Shown here: positions 1-19,145 of the stretch, piece after piece
Numbering within the stretch: the first letter of the stretch is position 1
Layout of the letters: each line of letters starts with the position of its first letter
Assembly: GCA_963693365.1 (NCBI GenBank)
Contig: CAVNZM010000011.1
Location: 2,294,001-2,358,000, forward strand
Length of the DNA: 64,000 nt
Reading direction: 5' to 3'
Origin: Amoebidium appalachense
Taxonomy: Eukaryota; Ichthyosporea
Notes under the pieces: generated by a model
The model's input: the letters and a program-made list of their open reading frames with translations, nothing else
What the model was told of the DNA's origin: nothing
The model's database searches: none
Program-made: the position numbers and the translations under genes

Positions 1-286
1 TGAGGTTAGTACAACTTGTTTGTGTAGACGTATGCATGTGCACGTGTGTGAGGTTAGTACAACTTGTTTGTGTAGACGTATGCATGTGCACGTGTGTGAG
101 GTTAGTACAACTTGTTTGTGTAGACGTATGCATGTGCACGTGTGTGAGGTTAGTACAACTTGTTTGTGTAGACGTATGCATGTGCACGTGTGTGAGGTTA
201 GTACAACTTGTTTGTGTAGACGTATGCATGTGCACGTGTGTGAGGTTAGTACAACTTGTTTGTGTAGACGTATGCATGTGCACGTG
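1..286. repeat. 48-bp minisatellite, about six copies
   Basis: A unit starting TGAGGTTAGTACAACTTG recurs every 48 bases (at 1, 49, 97, 145, 193, 241) with almost no divergence. The last copy breaks off at the CACGTG near 286, and the first may extend beyond the window edge. Because 48 is a multiple of three, several frames stay open, giving Cys/Val-rich shadow reading frames that I do not regard as genes. The near-identity of copies points to recent slippage or unequal exchange. It lies upstream of the LIM exons, so it is either intronic or intergenic. Confidence 0.95.
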
Positions 287-712
287 CCGGGTATGTGGTT
301 GTATGCACTTGGTCACGTATGCGCTAAGAGGGGTGCCATGGTGTGTGCATATTTGTGCTTTGTGTGTATTGTATGGCTAATTTGTTTTCAGGTATGTGAC
401 GGTTGTGTGCGCGTATGTGCTGGGTGTGTAACCATGCCTATGCTGGATGAGAGCATGTATCATTCTGAGCGGGTTTATGGACAGTGCACATGCATCCACA
501 TGCTGGGTGAGTAAGTTACGGTTGGTTTCTGTGTGAATCCGTGTGCTCAAAATGCGCATGCGGGCGGTTTTTTTTTATAAACTCGTTTGCTTTATTTGTG
601 GCCTACCCTGAACCCCCCACACACACACACACATACACACACACACACCTCTTTCTTTCCTTCTTTTTTTCTCTGTTCTTCAAACCTTATTGTGGCTAAC
701 ATTTGCATGCAG
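287..712. other. Non-coding stretch upstream of the first visible LIM exon
   Basis: GT-rich sequence followed by a CA run (about 618-648) and a pyrimidine stretch (648-690) leading to the acceptor TGCATGCAG at 712. I see no convincing exon. It is most simply the 3' part of the intron preceding the first visible LIM exon. Confidence 0.5.
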
Positions 713-1169
713 AGCCAAGGAGGCAGAGAAGGGTCCATACATCAGTGAGCCGTGTGCCTACTGCGGCAAGGAGGTGGGGCATGACGGTCTAGAGGTGCTA
801 GGCAGGCACTGGCACACAAACTGCTACTTCTGTGCACAGTGCGGCCGTAAGCCCGAAGAGGGGGAGGTGTTCCTGTGGCACCTGGGTAAGCCCTACTGCC
901 GCCACGACTACACAGAGCTGTTTGCTACAAAATGTGCCGGGTGCAGCCAAGCAATCATGGCTGGGGAGGCACTGTGTGCATGCGACCAGCAGTGGCACCC
1001 GGCATGCTTCAGATGCCAGGCCCCGGGCTGTGGTGTGGTCTTTAATGGCGAGCAGTATTGGGAGTACCTGGGCCAGGCATTCTGCGAGGTACGTGAGCGT
1101 GTGTGGGCGCGCGCGTGTGTACATTGTGTGTGTGTGGGGGGGGGGGGGGGGGGGGGGGGGGGGCTGGGG

Positions 1170-1222
<53 letters not shown>

Positions 1223-1777
1223 GGTGGGTGTGTGGCATATGTGTGGGTGGGTGGGTGGTTGGGGGGTGGCCCGAAGGCATGAGTGGGTAGGTGGTGGTGG
1301 TGTTGTGTGTGTGTGTATTCTTTTTTTTTTTTTTTTTTTTTTTTCTGGGAGGGGGGGGGGGGGGGGGGGGGGGGGATGGACTTCGGCTTGATCGGGCCTG
1401 ACTAGGGCACCGTACTTGGCTAGACTTTATGCTATTCACCATGGCGTGCACTTGTGTCCCGGGTGCCAGGGGAGGAGGGGAAGGGGGGGGGGGGGGGGGG
1501 GGGGGGGAGGCGGTGGGGAGGTGGGAGGGGGAGGGGGGGGGGAGGCGGGGGAAGGGGAGGAGGCCGAGGGATTTAAGGACCGAGATTTTGCAAGAGAGCA
1601 GGTCACGGCTGGTTCAGGGCAGGTGCAGGTGTATGGGCGGGCTACTCATGTGGGTGTATGTGAAGGGGGGTATGTGTGTGAGCTTGTGGGTATGTGTGCG
1701 TTTGTCTGTGTGTGGGTGTGTGTGTGGTGGTGGACAGGAATCGTGATTGTGGTGGTGGTTTATTTATTTATTTGTTT

Positions 1778-1847
<70 letters not shown>

Positions 1848-2108
1848 GGGTGGGGGGGTTGGATGAAGCATGACGTACAAAGCTGACCGGCTGTGGGGCT
1901 ACAGATGGACTATCTGCGCAAGGTGGGCAACCTGTGTGAGGCCTGCCAGAAGCCCCTGGATGGGCGGTTCATGGAGGCACAGGGTAGGCGATTCCACCCC
2001 CAGCACTTCAGGTGTGTGGGCTGCTCACGCCCACTCATGGGCAAGCCCTTTGTGGTGGGTGCTAACAACCAACTGAAGTGCACCACATGCAATGAGGAGT
2101 GCCACTAG
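713..2108 (+). CDS. Multi-LIM-domain protein, C-terminal part (5' exons not visible)
   Basis: Two exons join in phase: 713-1088 (after TGCATGCAG) and 1905-2108 (stop TAG 2106-2108). They encode the last ~193 residues, covering three LIM zinc-binding domains. LIM1 runs from CAYC through HTNCYFCAQC to YCRHD. LIM2 runs from CAGC through HPACFRC to FCEMDY, its last ligands split by the intron. LIM3 runs from CEAC through HPQHFRCVGC to CTTC, so its central ligand set reads H-x2-H-x2-C-x2-C. LIM domains bind proteins, typically at actin or adhesion structures or in transcription complexes. A run of LIMs at the very C-terminus recalls paxillin/zyxin/FHL-type proteins, but the N-terminal partner domain is missing, so the subfamily is open. 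The intron (1089-1904) is mostly poly-G, poly-T and ATTT repeats. AATAAA occurs at 2383. Confidence 0.85.
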
Positions 2109-2801
2109 ATGGCATGTGGGAATATAAGCAAGCTAGGTGGTGGTGGGTGTGGAAAAATTGGCGACATATGGTTTCGTTAGTTGGAAAATTAGGTGGTGTT
2201 GTGTGCAGAAGAATTAGCAAAATGGTTTCGTAAGTGGATGTACCTGCGTTGTTATGGTAGAAAGTAGCGTTGAATGTATGCAGTTTTAAAAGTTTAGAGC
2301 TGATAGTCTTCTGTACTAGCATAAAAAAACTTAATTACAAATATAATGCCAAAAGTAGTGCGCCAGAGCAGCTTTTCGCAATAATAAAAAAAAATTCATG
2401 AGTACCGATCCATATTCTGCACATGGGCCACAACAATTGGATCAAATCGATGCTGGCTTATTCGAAAGGAGTGCACTTTGTTTCCTGCACTCTTTCATTT
2501 TTGTTCCCGTGTGTGAATGTGTGTGTGTGTGTGTTCCTGCGTGCGCTGCGTACGTGTGCACACGTTAGAAGGAACGACGGACAGCTACGGGGGCGCCGCT
2601 CGCGGCGGCGCAGGGGGGGGGGGGGGGGGAGGGGGGGGGGGGGGGAGATGTGTCTGTGTGTGGGTGTCCGGAGGTATGACGACGAGGAATAAAGCGTGTG
2701 TGTGTGTGTGTGTGTGTGTTGGGAGGGGGGAGGGGGGCTCTCTCATCACATACACAAACACACACACACACACACACATACACACTCTTTCCCTCCCCCC
2801 C

Positions 2802-2841
<40 letters not shown>

Positions 2842-2971
2842 GTGTGTGTTGGGGGAAGGGGGGGCGGGGGGGGGGGGGGTTGGTCTGGAAACGGGGAAGG
2901 AGGACACGGGGGGGGGGGGGGGGGGGGGAGGGAAGGGGAGGGGGGGAAAGAGGAGGGAGGGAGGGGGGTGG

Positions 2972-3002
<31 letters not shown>

Positions 3003-3150
3003 CTGGGAATGGGTGCATGAATAAGACGTGTGGTGAAGAAATTCTGATGAATCCATGCGTGTGCATCCAGTGCACACGCCACACCTCCGTCACATTGATG
3101 CATACGTGCATGCCATTCATGCCGACCCATACATTCACATACATACTGAA
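2109..3150. other. Convergent intergenic region, simple-sequence rich
   Basis: Separates the 3' ends of the LIM gene (+) and the TAF1C-like gene (-). It contains AATAAA at 2383-2388 and 2686-2691, GT/CA runs (2697-2720, 2756-2785), a CT run (2812-2838) and several poly-G tracts (2611-2645, 2853-3002). The open frames here encode only Gly, Pro or Arg-Glu runs and are not genes. Confidence 0.6.
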
Positions 3151-10440
<7,290 letters not shown>

Positions 10441-10532
10441 AAAGCTTACACTTCCGTGTGCTTTATAAAAAGTTGGAGCGCACCTGAACCACACACACAT
10501 GGACACACACAGACATGGACACAAACACACAC

Positions 10533-10607
<75 letters not shown>

Positions 10608-10947
10608 CACAAACACACACACACACACACAGACACACATACACACACACACACAAACGCAAATACATGGGCACACGCATATAAGACGCACATGGAGACA
10701 TACACCACCATTCACCCCAGCGCACACACACGAAACAAGCACATCTAAACGCCCGCGCACATACACGCACACGCACATTTGCATACGAGACGCACACACA
10801 CTCTCGCACACACCTTAAGAGCCCACTAATCAGAAAACCAGGGCGAGGAAAACAAACAGTGTATACAGCTTCACGCTCTCCATTTCCATCAGGCGTGCAG
10901 ACAAGCACACCCTACAAGCACACACAAGCACACGCACCCTGCTGCAG
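10441..10947. other. CA-rich region upstream of the TAF1C-like gene
   Basis: Holds a TATAAA-like element around 10463-10470, just upstream of the tentative TAF1C start, then CA repeats (about 10500-10640) and CA/GCA-rich sequence to 10940. No coding signal is seen. Confidence 0.5.
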
Positions 10948-11145
10948 CTGGCCCTGTATGTGTGCTCTGGGCGGGCCATCCTCTGTAGCCGTCAGCAGTG
11001 CGCCCACACTGCAGCCGTAGTCAAGGCCTGCCCCGTGGGTCTGCAGGGGTGGCGGGTAGGGCGCCACTACGCTGTGGACCGCCATTTGCCCTATGGGTGT
11101 GCCTTCCTGTGCCTGCTACACATCTCCCCTTCTGCCAACTGCTAG
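10948..11145 (+). CDS. Unassigned cysteine-rich exon
   Basis: After the acceptor-like CTGCTGCAG an open frame of 65 codons runs to TAG (11143-11145). It has coding-like composition unlike the surrounding CA repeats. Short pieces include LALYVCSGRAILC, QQCAHTAAVV and RHYAVDRHLPYG. I recognise no family. Nothing upstream on this strand looks like a partner exon, because the TAF1C-like gene starts just to the left on the other strand. It could be the terminal exon of a broken gene or an exon that ends earlier, for example at GGCGG|GTAGGG. Confidence 0.3.
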   Translation: MALYVCSGRAILCSRQQCAHTAAVVKACPVGLQGWRVGRHYAVDRHLPYGCAFLCLLHISPSANC

Positions 11146-11309
11146 GCAAGACCGTGTCGGCTACGTGTGTGTGCATGCATTTATTCAGCTGAAGGATGCA
11201 TCGAGCGTGAGTACAGCGTAACTATGACATATTCGCAGCTTGAAAGGTACATGTGCCCAGCCTGTGCTTTCATGATTCAAGCCTCCAACACCACACCTAC
11301 TCACACCAG

Positions 11310-11423
11310 TACAGTGCACTCCGTTTGGTTCGGCAGTTCAAGCACTACGTGACGTCACGGCGCACCCTGTGCCCCAATGAATCCTGTAGACATCTGGGGC
11401 GACTGTTCTACACTGACCTTCAG
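11310..11423 (+). CDS. Possible second unassigned exon
   Basis: Downstream of CTCACACCAG an open frame reads YSALRLVRQFKHYV, then CPNESCRHLGRLFYTDL, with balanced codon use. It stays open past 11423 into a G-run, so the 3' limit is uncertain and no clear donor is seen. It may belong with the cysteine-rich exon 10948-11145, but I cannot phase the two together. The LINE insertion begins 220 bases downstream and could have disrupted this locus. Confidence 0.25.
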
Positions 11424-11643
11424 TTGACAGTTGTAGAAAACACATGGGGGGGTTTACGCTGTTTACTCGAGGCAAAGAGAACCAGTCTCAGGTATGGGGG
11501 GGGGGGTTTTGCTCGGAATATCCCCTCAGCGGTATATCATGATCACGTACATAGATGTCGGGTGGTGACTATATATCAGGGTTTACTTTCTCTACGAGAC
11601 ACCATAAAGACTACAAGGAGAAATCAATTAGTTGGGGTTCCCC

Positions 11644-11644
<1 letters not shown>

Positions 11645-11678
<34 letters not shown>

Positions 11679-11710
11679 GGGCTCCCCTCGGGACACTCGG
11701 TATCAGCTGG

Positions 11711-11761
<51 letters not shown>

Positions 11762-13750
11762 TGTGTGTGTGTGCGCGTGCGCTATAATTTTGTAGTGATG
11801 TGTTTCTCAAGCCAATCAATACATCTAATAAACAGGTCGTAGTTACGCGTGTTTAGTATAAAATCAAGGATGTTGTAATTTACAGGTAGGCTATCTTTCT
11901 GGGTGTCTGTTGTGAATGTGACGTGTGTGTGTTGCGGTATTATGTGGTCTATCAAACTACATTTGGCGATACATGACCGGTTAAACTGGTGTGTGTGTGT
12001 GTTGTTTGGGCATGCAAATGATGCCACCTTATACTTATTAGATCTCCACTGTATAGCACGTGTACAGTAAAAGCGTGGTAATTGATCAATAATACCATCA
12101 GCTAGAGAAAGACCAGTTCTACAGGAAGGTAATATGTATTTAGGTGTTATACACTTGCGAGTGCCATATTTGGCAATATGGTTGAGGCGGTCAGTATATA
12201 TAAAACGAGACATAAGGCTTAGTTTTTCAAGGTGTATGCTTTCATCGGGTCTAGTGTCGTGTGGTATCTTTTTCCATTTGTTATATTGCGTGATTATCTT
12301 GTGATTGTGTACATGTTTAATAAGTAAGTGGCAGTCCAAAGTCACACACACACTATTGCGGGGTTTATTTGTATTTGTGCCCAGGGGAGAAGGGGAGAGA
12401 GAGGGGAGGAAAGAGGGGAGAGGTGAGGAGGGGACAGGTCGGATAGAGAAGAGAGGGTGGGAGGGCAAATACTTCTTTAAGCGGCTTATGTGCTTATTGA
12501 ATTTCAGCGCGAGATAGGATACTCTAGCAGCTATTGGGACCAGACCATATATCGAGAGCGTTACAGGCCCAGGTTTACAACAGTTGTTAGATAGAAAGGA
12601 GGCAACTTCTGCTTCAAGGAAATTTGCCAAGGGTTTAAGCGCTCTAGTTCTCTCTTTCTTGATCCAAGCGGCGAGAAGGGGTAAACCATATTCACATGCC
12701 GGGAAGACAAAAGTGCGAATAAATGTAAGTCTAATAGAAGGATGGAGGGGTGTGTCTTTAAAAATATTAGCCGAGAAGAAAGCTAACCGCTTACGAGCCA
12801 ACTCTACCCTCTTTTCGACCATATGGGGAAACATAACACCAACAGAATCAACCGGAACACCAAGATATTTGTATTCTGGAACTATAGGTACAGGTTTAGA
12901 TGATAATGTAAATGTGTGTAAATTGTTAGCTATATCAGGTACAAGAACACCACATTTGTCTATGTTAAGGATCATAAGGTTTGCCTTGCACCACTCTGAC
13001 ACTACATCGAACAATCTTTGCAGGCGTCTAGGGGTACGGGCAAGGAGGGACAGATCATCAGCATAGAGAAGTGCAGGCGGAAAGTTATTAATAGGGTCAT
13101 CGTTTTCGGCGTAAATCTTGACAGCCAAATCATCTATAAATAGGTTAAACAAAAAGGGGCTAAGCAATGAACCCTGCAAGAGACCTCTAGTACGAGCAAA
13201 ACCATATGAAAGATGCCCATTAACCACAGCTCTACCATAGGTTTGAGACAAGAGTGCTTCTAACAGAACACCAATGCAGTGTGGTACACCCCGTGCAGCA
13301 AGCTTTTCCCATAGGAGACCAGGGGAGACAGAATCGTAAGCAGTTTTCCAATCAATAAAGCCAACATATTGTGCACCAACTTGCATAGAATCGTGCAGTG
13401 CCATTATTTGAACATAACATGAATTGTTTTTACGAAAAGCGGATTGGGATGGGTGTATGTGAAGAATAGATTGAAACCTAGGGTGATGTGCAAATAACCT
13501 AAGTAAGCAAGCTTCAAAGAATCTACGAACAACCTGGGTTAGTGTAATGGGGCGAAAGGATGATATGGGGCCCTCAGAGTCCTTCTTAACTATGGGGATC
13601 ACTAAGGTATCTAACCAAGATGACGGGACATGTCCACATTTAACACACCAAGAAAAGAGAGAGCTTAACATGATAGTAAGATCAGGTTTAATAGCACGAT
13701 CACTTTCCTTTTGTGGGTAGGAGGGAACAAGGATTTTAAAACACACGTGT
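11645..13750 (-). mobile_element. 5'-truncated non-LTR (LINE) retrotransposon with poly-A tail
   Basis: The minus-strand reverse transcriptase frame (13746-11782) is followed by ~110 bases of 3' UTR containing a (GT/CA)n run (11711-11770), then a 30-base T run on the plus strand (11645-11674), i.e. a poly-A tail on the element's strand. The 5' end stops just before the RT fingers region, with an in-frame TAG immediately upstream. The endonuclease and any ORF1 are therefore missing, the usual result of incomplete target-primed reverse transcription. I found no clear target-site duplication. Confidence 0.85.
11782..13746 (-). CDS. LINE reverse transcriptase (partial, no own ATG)
   Basis: A 654-codon uninterrupted frame. 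RT blocks appear in order: SSFRPITLTQVVRRFFEACL (fingers), VG-FIDWKTAYDSVS (motif A aspartate), GLLQGSLLSPFLFNLFIDDL (motif B), ALLYADDLSLL (motif C, catalytic YADD), LNIDKCGVL (motif D) and YKYLGVP (motif E/thumb). About 350 residues follow. No endonuclease or RNase H motif is visible. The intact frame implies a fairly recent insertion. The first codon is not ATG, consistent with truncation rather than an independent gene. Confidence 0.9.
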   Translation of the reverse strand: MCFKILVPSYPQKESDRAIKPDLTIMLSSLFSWCVKCGHVPSSWLDTLVIPIVKKDSEGPISSFRPITLTQVVRRFFEACLLRLFAHHPRFQSILHIHPSQSAFRKNNSCYVQIMALHDSMQVGAQYVGFIDWKTAYDSVSPGLLWEKLAARGVPHCIGVLLEALLSQTYGRAVVNGHLSYGFARTRGLLQGSLLSPFLFNLFIDDLAVKIYAENDDPINNFPPALLYADDLSLLARTPRRLQRLFDVVSEWCKANLMILNIDKCGVLVPDIANNLHTFTLSSKPVPIVPEYKYLGVPVDSVGVMFPHMVEKRVELARKRLAFFSANIFKDTPLHPSIRLTFIRTFVFPACEYGLPLLAAWIKKERTRALKPLANFLEAEVASFLSNNCCKPGPVTLSIYGLVPIAARVSYLALKFNKHISRLKKYLPSHPLFSIRPVPSSPLPSFLPSLSPSPLGTNTNKPRNSVCVTLDCHLLIKHVHNHKIITQYNKWKKIPHDTRPDESIHLEKLSLMSRFIYTDRLNHIAKYGTRKCITPKYILPSCRTGLSLADGIIDQLPRFYCTRAIQWRSNKYKVASFACPNNTHTHQFNRSCIAKCSLIDHIIPQHTHVTFTTDTQKDSLPVNYNILDFILNTRNYDLFIRCIDWLEKHITTKL

Positions 13751-16000
13751 GTCTATGCTATGTAGTGCACACACGTGCACATCTTGTACATGCAGTGAAG
13801 TCATGCACACACAAATATTTTATGCTGTTCAGGGCAAGTCTACTGACCGAGTGCTTGATATTATTGTTGTTTGCATGTCAACCTAAATCACAATCCTTCT
13901 GGACAACCTTAGACGTATTTATGAGCTGCCCCAGCCCCCGGATATATGCACACCAGTTTCTGCATGAACAAGCACGTTATTTGTTATGCTTGCGTATACG
14001 TAGTGTACATGTGCCGTGTGGCGTGAGCGTTTGCAGATGTACCTGTGAGTACATGAAGTGTGTGTTTTTCAACCATGGTGGACTTGTGTGCGTGACCTTT
14101 GTACTTACATATGCCCTTTGCACATCCATCTGAGGGGTACGGATGGATATTAGAGTGCACGGATATTAGAGTGTACGTTTTTGTAGAGTGAAAATATATA
14201 TTTGAGTTTGTGTTAATGAGAAGCGCTTGGAAATCTATCATACCTTGGACATCTATCTATCATCCCACCCCCTGTGTGAGCAATGTAATAATTATAAAAT
14301 CATGCCCGTTATAAACAGAGCATTCCAGCCCAAGTTACACCTCAACAAAAGATCAAGGTTCAACTACAGCATGACCATACCACATCTGATTTTATTGTGT
14401 TTCGTTCCACACGTTCGACTCCACAATGACGTTGGCCCTTTCATTGCCTCTAGATCTGCCATCCCGAACATTGCATAACCGCACATGAGATATACCACGG
14501 TATATATTTAAGTGCGTACAAGACATGTAATTGGGAAACCGGACTCAGAGGCTCGATGTACATGCATCAAGAATGTGTATGAGGCATCACATGGGATCAC
14601 AAGGCAATCCGTTGGATAACCGGCTATCTCGGTATATACTATGAGAGATGTGTGCGAGATACAGTATGGGATAGCAGAAAATCTCGGTATATATTAAAGA
14701 TGTGTACGAGATATATCATGTTCAAACAGGCTCGGACTGTGCGTCGTCGCATTAAAGCAAGTTTTGAGTAAAGAGGGTCTAACGTCGTTGGGCCGGCAAC
14801 TTTCGAGAATCCCCCCCCCCCCCCCCCCCAAGTCCCTCTTCTTCTTCTTTTTCTACTTCTTCTTCGTAGGCCGTCAAGTGAGGCTGGGGCCCCTGACGAT
14901 GTCCGCAGCAATAAATAGTGCGTAAACCCCATCTTCTTCTTCTTCTTCTTCTTCTTCTTTTTTTGGTTGTTGGGGGAAGGGGGAGGGGGTGGGGGTGTGG
15001 GGGGAGGGGGGGGAAGGGGGGACCCTGAGACGCTCGCCTGCAGATCGAATACTTTCCATTGTTTACAAGATTCTGTTTGATTGAGTCCCCTCCCAACACC
15101 TTGAGACGAAGAACCGTGAGCCCCCCCCCCCCTTAACCCCCCCCCCCCACACACACACGTGACACGCACCCCACCCCTTCCTTCTTTAATTACACACATT
15201 GCCGCTTTCCAAAATCCCCCTCCTCCCCGTCCTATGTTCTTTTCCCCTGCACATCCAGCTTCCCCTGATGGAAAGAAAAAGAACAGGGGGTTTCGCACGC
15301 CTTTATTACTGATGTACAACACTCCCAGGAGCCATTTGGGTTGACGCGTGCACCTACGTTGCAGTGGTCTTCAGATCGCTACCGTGGGGCACGAGTAGCT
15401 AGTCCTAGAAAACTATGATGTTTTTGCCCTACATGAGTAGTTTTGTGGTGCATCCCTTGTTTTACCTGCTTTATGTGCCCCATGCTATGTATTGCAAGTG
15501 GTAGGTACTAGTGTACCTGCATATATATAGATGTGTAAGTGCATTTAAATTCGAGTGTGCACGTGCATGTACGCATAGTTGGTTTTGTGCATCTGTGTGC
15601 CTTATGTACAACCTCAGCTATATTACGTGTGCACGTGCAGATACACTGCATTTTGGACGGAAGCATGCACTTGTGCCGTACTAGGGAGCAGGTAGGTGGG
15701 TGCGGTTCGAGCTCATCGGCTCGCCGGTGCTCATGGACTCATTGGGCTGGTATATAGACTGAGACTTATGTTTCAGTGTTCATATTTATGGGCCATTTTT
15801 TATGATTGTATGTTTATGGGTTATGTCTTCAGTATTTTCGTATAAGTTGGCAGTGGCCAGCACGTGCCGAGGTGTACGTATGGTCGCACCTACTAGAATA
15901 CACTAATGCACATTTTATTGATTCACTATTTCCTGCTCATCACGCCTTGCATGGATTTAACTCGTTCACAAATAAATCCGTTACCTGCCAACTGCCATAC
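13747..16000. other. Long intergenic region between the LINE and NAA40
   Basis: Mostly AT-balanced unique sequence with no credible multi-exon gene. It contains degenerate GGTATATA repeats (14490-14725), poly-C (14811-14830, 15121-15147), a TTC run (14932-14960) and a poly-A signal for NAA40 on the minus strand (AATAAA, 15919-15914). A lone exon-like segment after GTGCACGTGCAG (about 15650-15690) was not convincing. Confidence 0.5.
14628..14725. repeat. Two diverged ~50-bp direct repeats
   Basis: TCTCGGTATATACTATGAGA (14628 on) and TCTCGGTATATATTAAAGA (14683 on) are each followed by GATGTGTRCGAGATAYA. A third, weaker relative lies at 14487-14530 (GAGATATACCACGGTATATA). They look like remnants of a local duplication. 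Confidence 0.6.
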
Positions 16001-17478
16001 CTAGTGTACGCAGGGCCTAGACATGATGACGTAGTGTACCGTGTGGGCCTCAGCTGGGTCGCACAGCCCCGGGTCTGTATCGTCCAGTTTAAACCTGCAG
16101 CCAAAATTAGACACCATCACCACATAGCATACATCGTATCATTGATATGTGCGCATCAATACCCTGTCTGCACGGCAGTGTAGGGGGGCAACTAGAGCCC
16201 CAGTATACTTATTCTAATCACGCAGACACGATACCATATATGGCAATTTACTCATGGAAAGCTGCATCACTTGCAAACGAACACGCTTTGGGGCCTGATC
16301 CAAGGTGTATGAAATCCTTAAAACATACGCAGTACCACTGTACTATGCTTCCCCCCTTCTCCCCCCCCCCCCCCTCCCCCCCCCACCCAAGGGCTCGAAA
16401 CAGTTGAATTTGTATGGGTCAAAGGACTTACCCTTGTGCTTGGTAGAACCCCAATGCTGCCTTGTTCACTGCCCAGCCCATGGTCAGTAAGAGCCCCCCC
16501 CCCCCCCCCCCCCCCCCCCCCCCACAAAAAAAAAAAAAAAAACCATCCCCCCCCCCCCCCCCCCCTTCCCCTCCCCCCCCCCCCCCCGTCCCCGCTCCCC
16601 TCTAACTCCCCCTCCCCCCCCCCCCCCCCGGCCCTCCCATATCCCGCTACCTCCTTCTCCCCCCTCCCCCTCCCCCCACCCCCTTCTGGGCACCATGCAC
16701 CCACCCTTCTGCACGGTGAGCACGGTCTTCCTCATAGCCGCATCCACCCCCAGTATGTCCAGCACCCGCAGTAGCTGCCGGCCCAAACCCAGTCCTCGGC
16801 ACTCGGCCGCTAGTTGAAGCTCATAGCTGCAAATAGCAGAGTCAGACCAATCAGTGTAGGTGGCAGCACATAAGCCACTCTCCACTAAAAACGCTGGGGG
16901 AAAAACCCTGGGCTAAGTGTGTAATAGTGGTTAAGAATGGTTTTGGTTTGTTAGATTAGCTGGTTACACCATTAGCACCCTAGCTAGGGTACAGTCTGTG
17001 ATTAGTATAGATATTTTTGATAGTTCCTATGAGGGGCCCTTATGGGCTTCTTCGGGGACCAAACGAGATCGAAAAAAACAAAAAAAGGTATGTGCACCAC
17101 CACCATGCGGTAGTTCTACCACACACAATCACCACTTGATTCATTGGCACATACTCTGGCCCAGCCACTACCGCCCTTTCACGCACCAGTATATGATGGG
17201 CAGGCGACCATCATCATCCAGGTCGTATCTGAAGTGCACAAACCCCACCAGCCTGCCCTCTCTCCTCATCAGCAGATATCGTGCGCTCTCCTCCCACAGC
17301 TCTGTCTGCTTGCCTGCTGCGTCCCAGCCACTCGGTGTCTGCTCGTAACTGCAAGGCAGGAGAGCATAAGTATATGTGTCCTGTAAATGCCCTCCCCCCC
17401 CCCCCCCCCCCCCAAAAAAAATAAAAAATAAAAACTTGCACACAAGCGCACGCCGCGCACGCACACGCACACACACGC

Positions 17479-17522
<44 letters not shown>

Positions 17523-19052
17523 CAACAACAACAACAACAACACACCACAGTGGTCCTATTGGGTGTATGTGTGTGCGTGCTTTGGGGGGGGGGGGGGGGG
17601 GGGGGGAAGGGGGAGTGCTTTTTTTTTTTTTTTTTTTTTTTTTGGGGGGGGGGGGGGGTTTCGAATATACAAGTAAGGGTTCGGAAATGGAGGGAGGGGT
17701 ATGTATGCATAACCCGAGAGAGTGGGGAAGCGCAAAACAAAGACCGAAAAAAAACAAAAGCACCAAAGAAAAGCGAAAAAAAAAACCTTTAAGCAGAAGA
17801 GAGCCCTCATCAGGCGCCGAGTTCCAGTGCCTTCATGAAAGGCCGGGTTTCGAATATCTTAACCTCTCGTTTATGCCCCAAAACATTCTTTGTTTTACGG
17901 TCACATGCGAGAAAACCGGTTTTAATCACAAGACGAGCAGGGCTGTCAAGGACACAGCATTCAAAACATAACATACCACATACAAGTATATACACAAGCA
18001 AGGAAAATTCAAGAGAAATAACTATCAGAGCATAAGTCAGGCTTTCAAAGTCTCCAAAACGCCCTTAAGCATAAAGCTAAAGCTGTGTTCATGACATACA
18101 AGAGGTACATGCTCTAAAGGAAAGGCGTGTGTTGCACTTGGTTCACTGGTGAGAGAGGGGTGGTAAAACCCCCCCTCAAGGGGCCGACACAGAGTGAAAA
18201 CGGGCACCTACAAGGTTCTCATGTTGGTCTCCAACAAAGCAAAAACCTCGGCCTTGGTGGCGGCATCAGCTTGGCTGGCAGACAAAAACTGCAGGTGGTA
18301 GACCCTGATAGTGTTACAATGCAACGTCAGCAACAGGTGAAATGAGAGAGGGTGATGTTGTCAAGGGGGCAGACCTGTCGTCTTCCTAAAGGTGTAGCTA
18401 CGACAGGGGTGCCAGGTTAAGTTAGGATCGAGGGAGGAGAAGGGGAGAGCAAGGGGAATGGAGGAGAAGAGGGAGGGGGGGGGAGGACTAGAGATGGTCG
18501 AAGGGAGGGAAGGGGAAGGGTCTATACCCGTCAGGACCACACTTGCGCAGTTCAGAATGAGTAGCTAAAGGGTCCGATATCTGTTATAAGTATTAGCGTA
18601 AGTTAACGCTCTGCACGTGCACATCTCCCCAGCCCCTCACCCGTACCACCGCGACCATGGTATACACAGGCACATACAGCAACAAAACACACAGACAAAC
18701 ATGGGCGCAAAGACCTACACAAAAAAGCAAGCACACACATTCACACCCAGGTCCACAAGCACACGCACACATGCACACGAAATACAGCTGAATAATTACA
18801 AAGAACCACTACTGTAAAAAAAATACACACAAACACAAGCACACAAGACGCACACGCGGCAGGGTGCCCTGCCCCCCCTCTCCACACACACACGCGCGCG
18901 CGTGTGCACACACACACACACAGGACACACACACACACACACGCACACACGCACACACGCACACACACACACAAACATGCACGCACACACACACGCACAC
19001 ACACACACACACACGCACACATACACACACCCGCACACCATCACACACACAT

Positions 19053-19145
<93 letters not shown>

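Noticed and set aside
1-286. CRISPR-like array
   Set aside because: Tandem units without unique spacers, in a eukaryotic genome; the same applies to 8912-9243.
20-514. 164-codon frame across the 48-bp minisatellite
   Set aside because: Open only because the repeat is 48 bp long; Cys/Val-rich low complexity, no splice or start context.
15539-16183. Plus-strand frames antisense to the NAA40 3' end
   Set aside because: The minus strand carries phase-consistent NAA40 exons there; the plus frames lack convincing exon boundaries.
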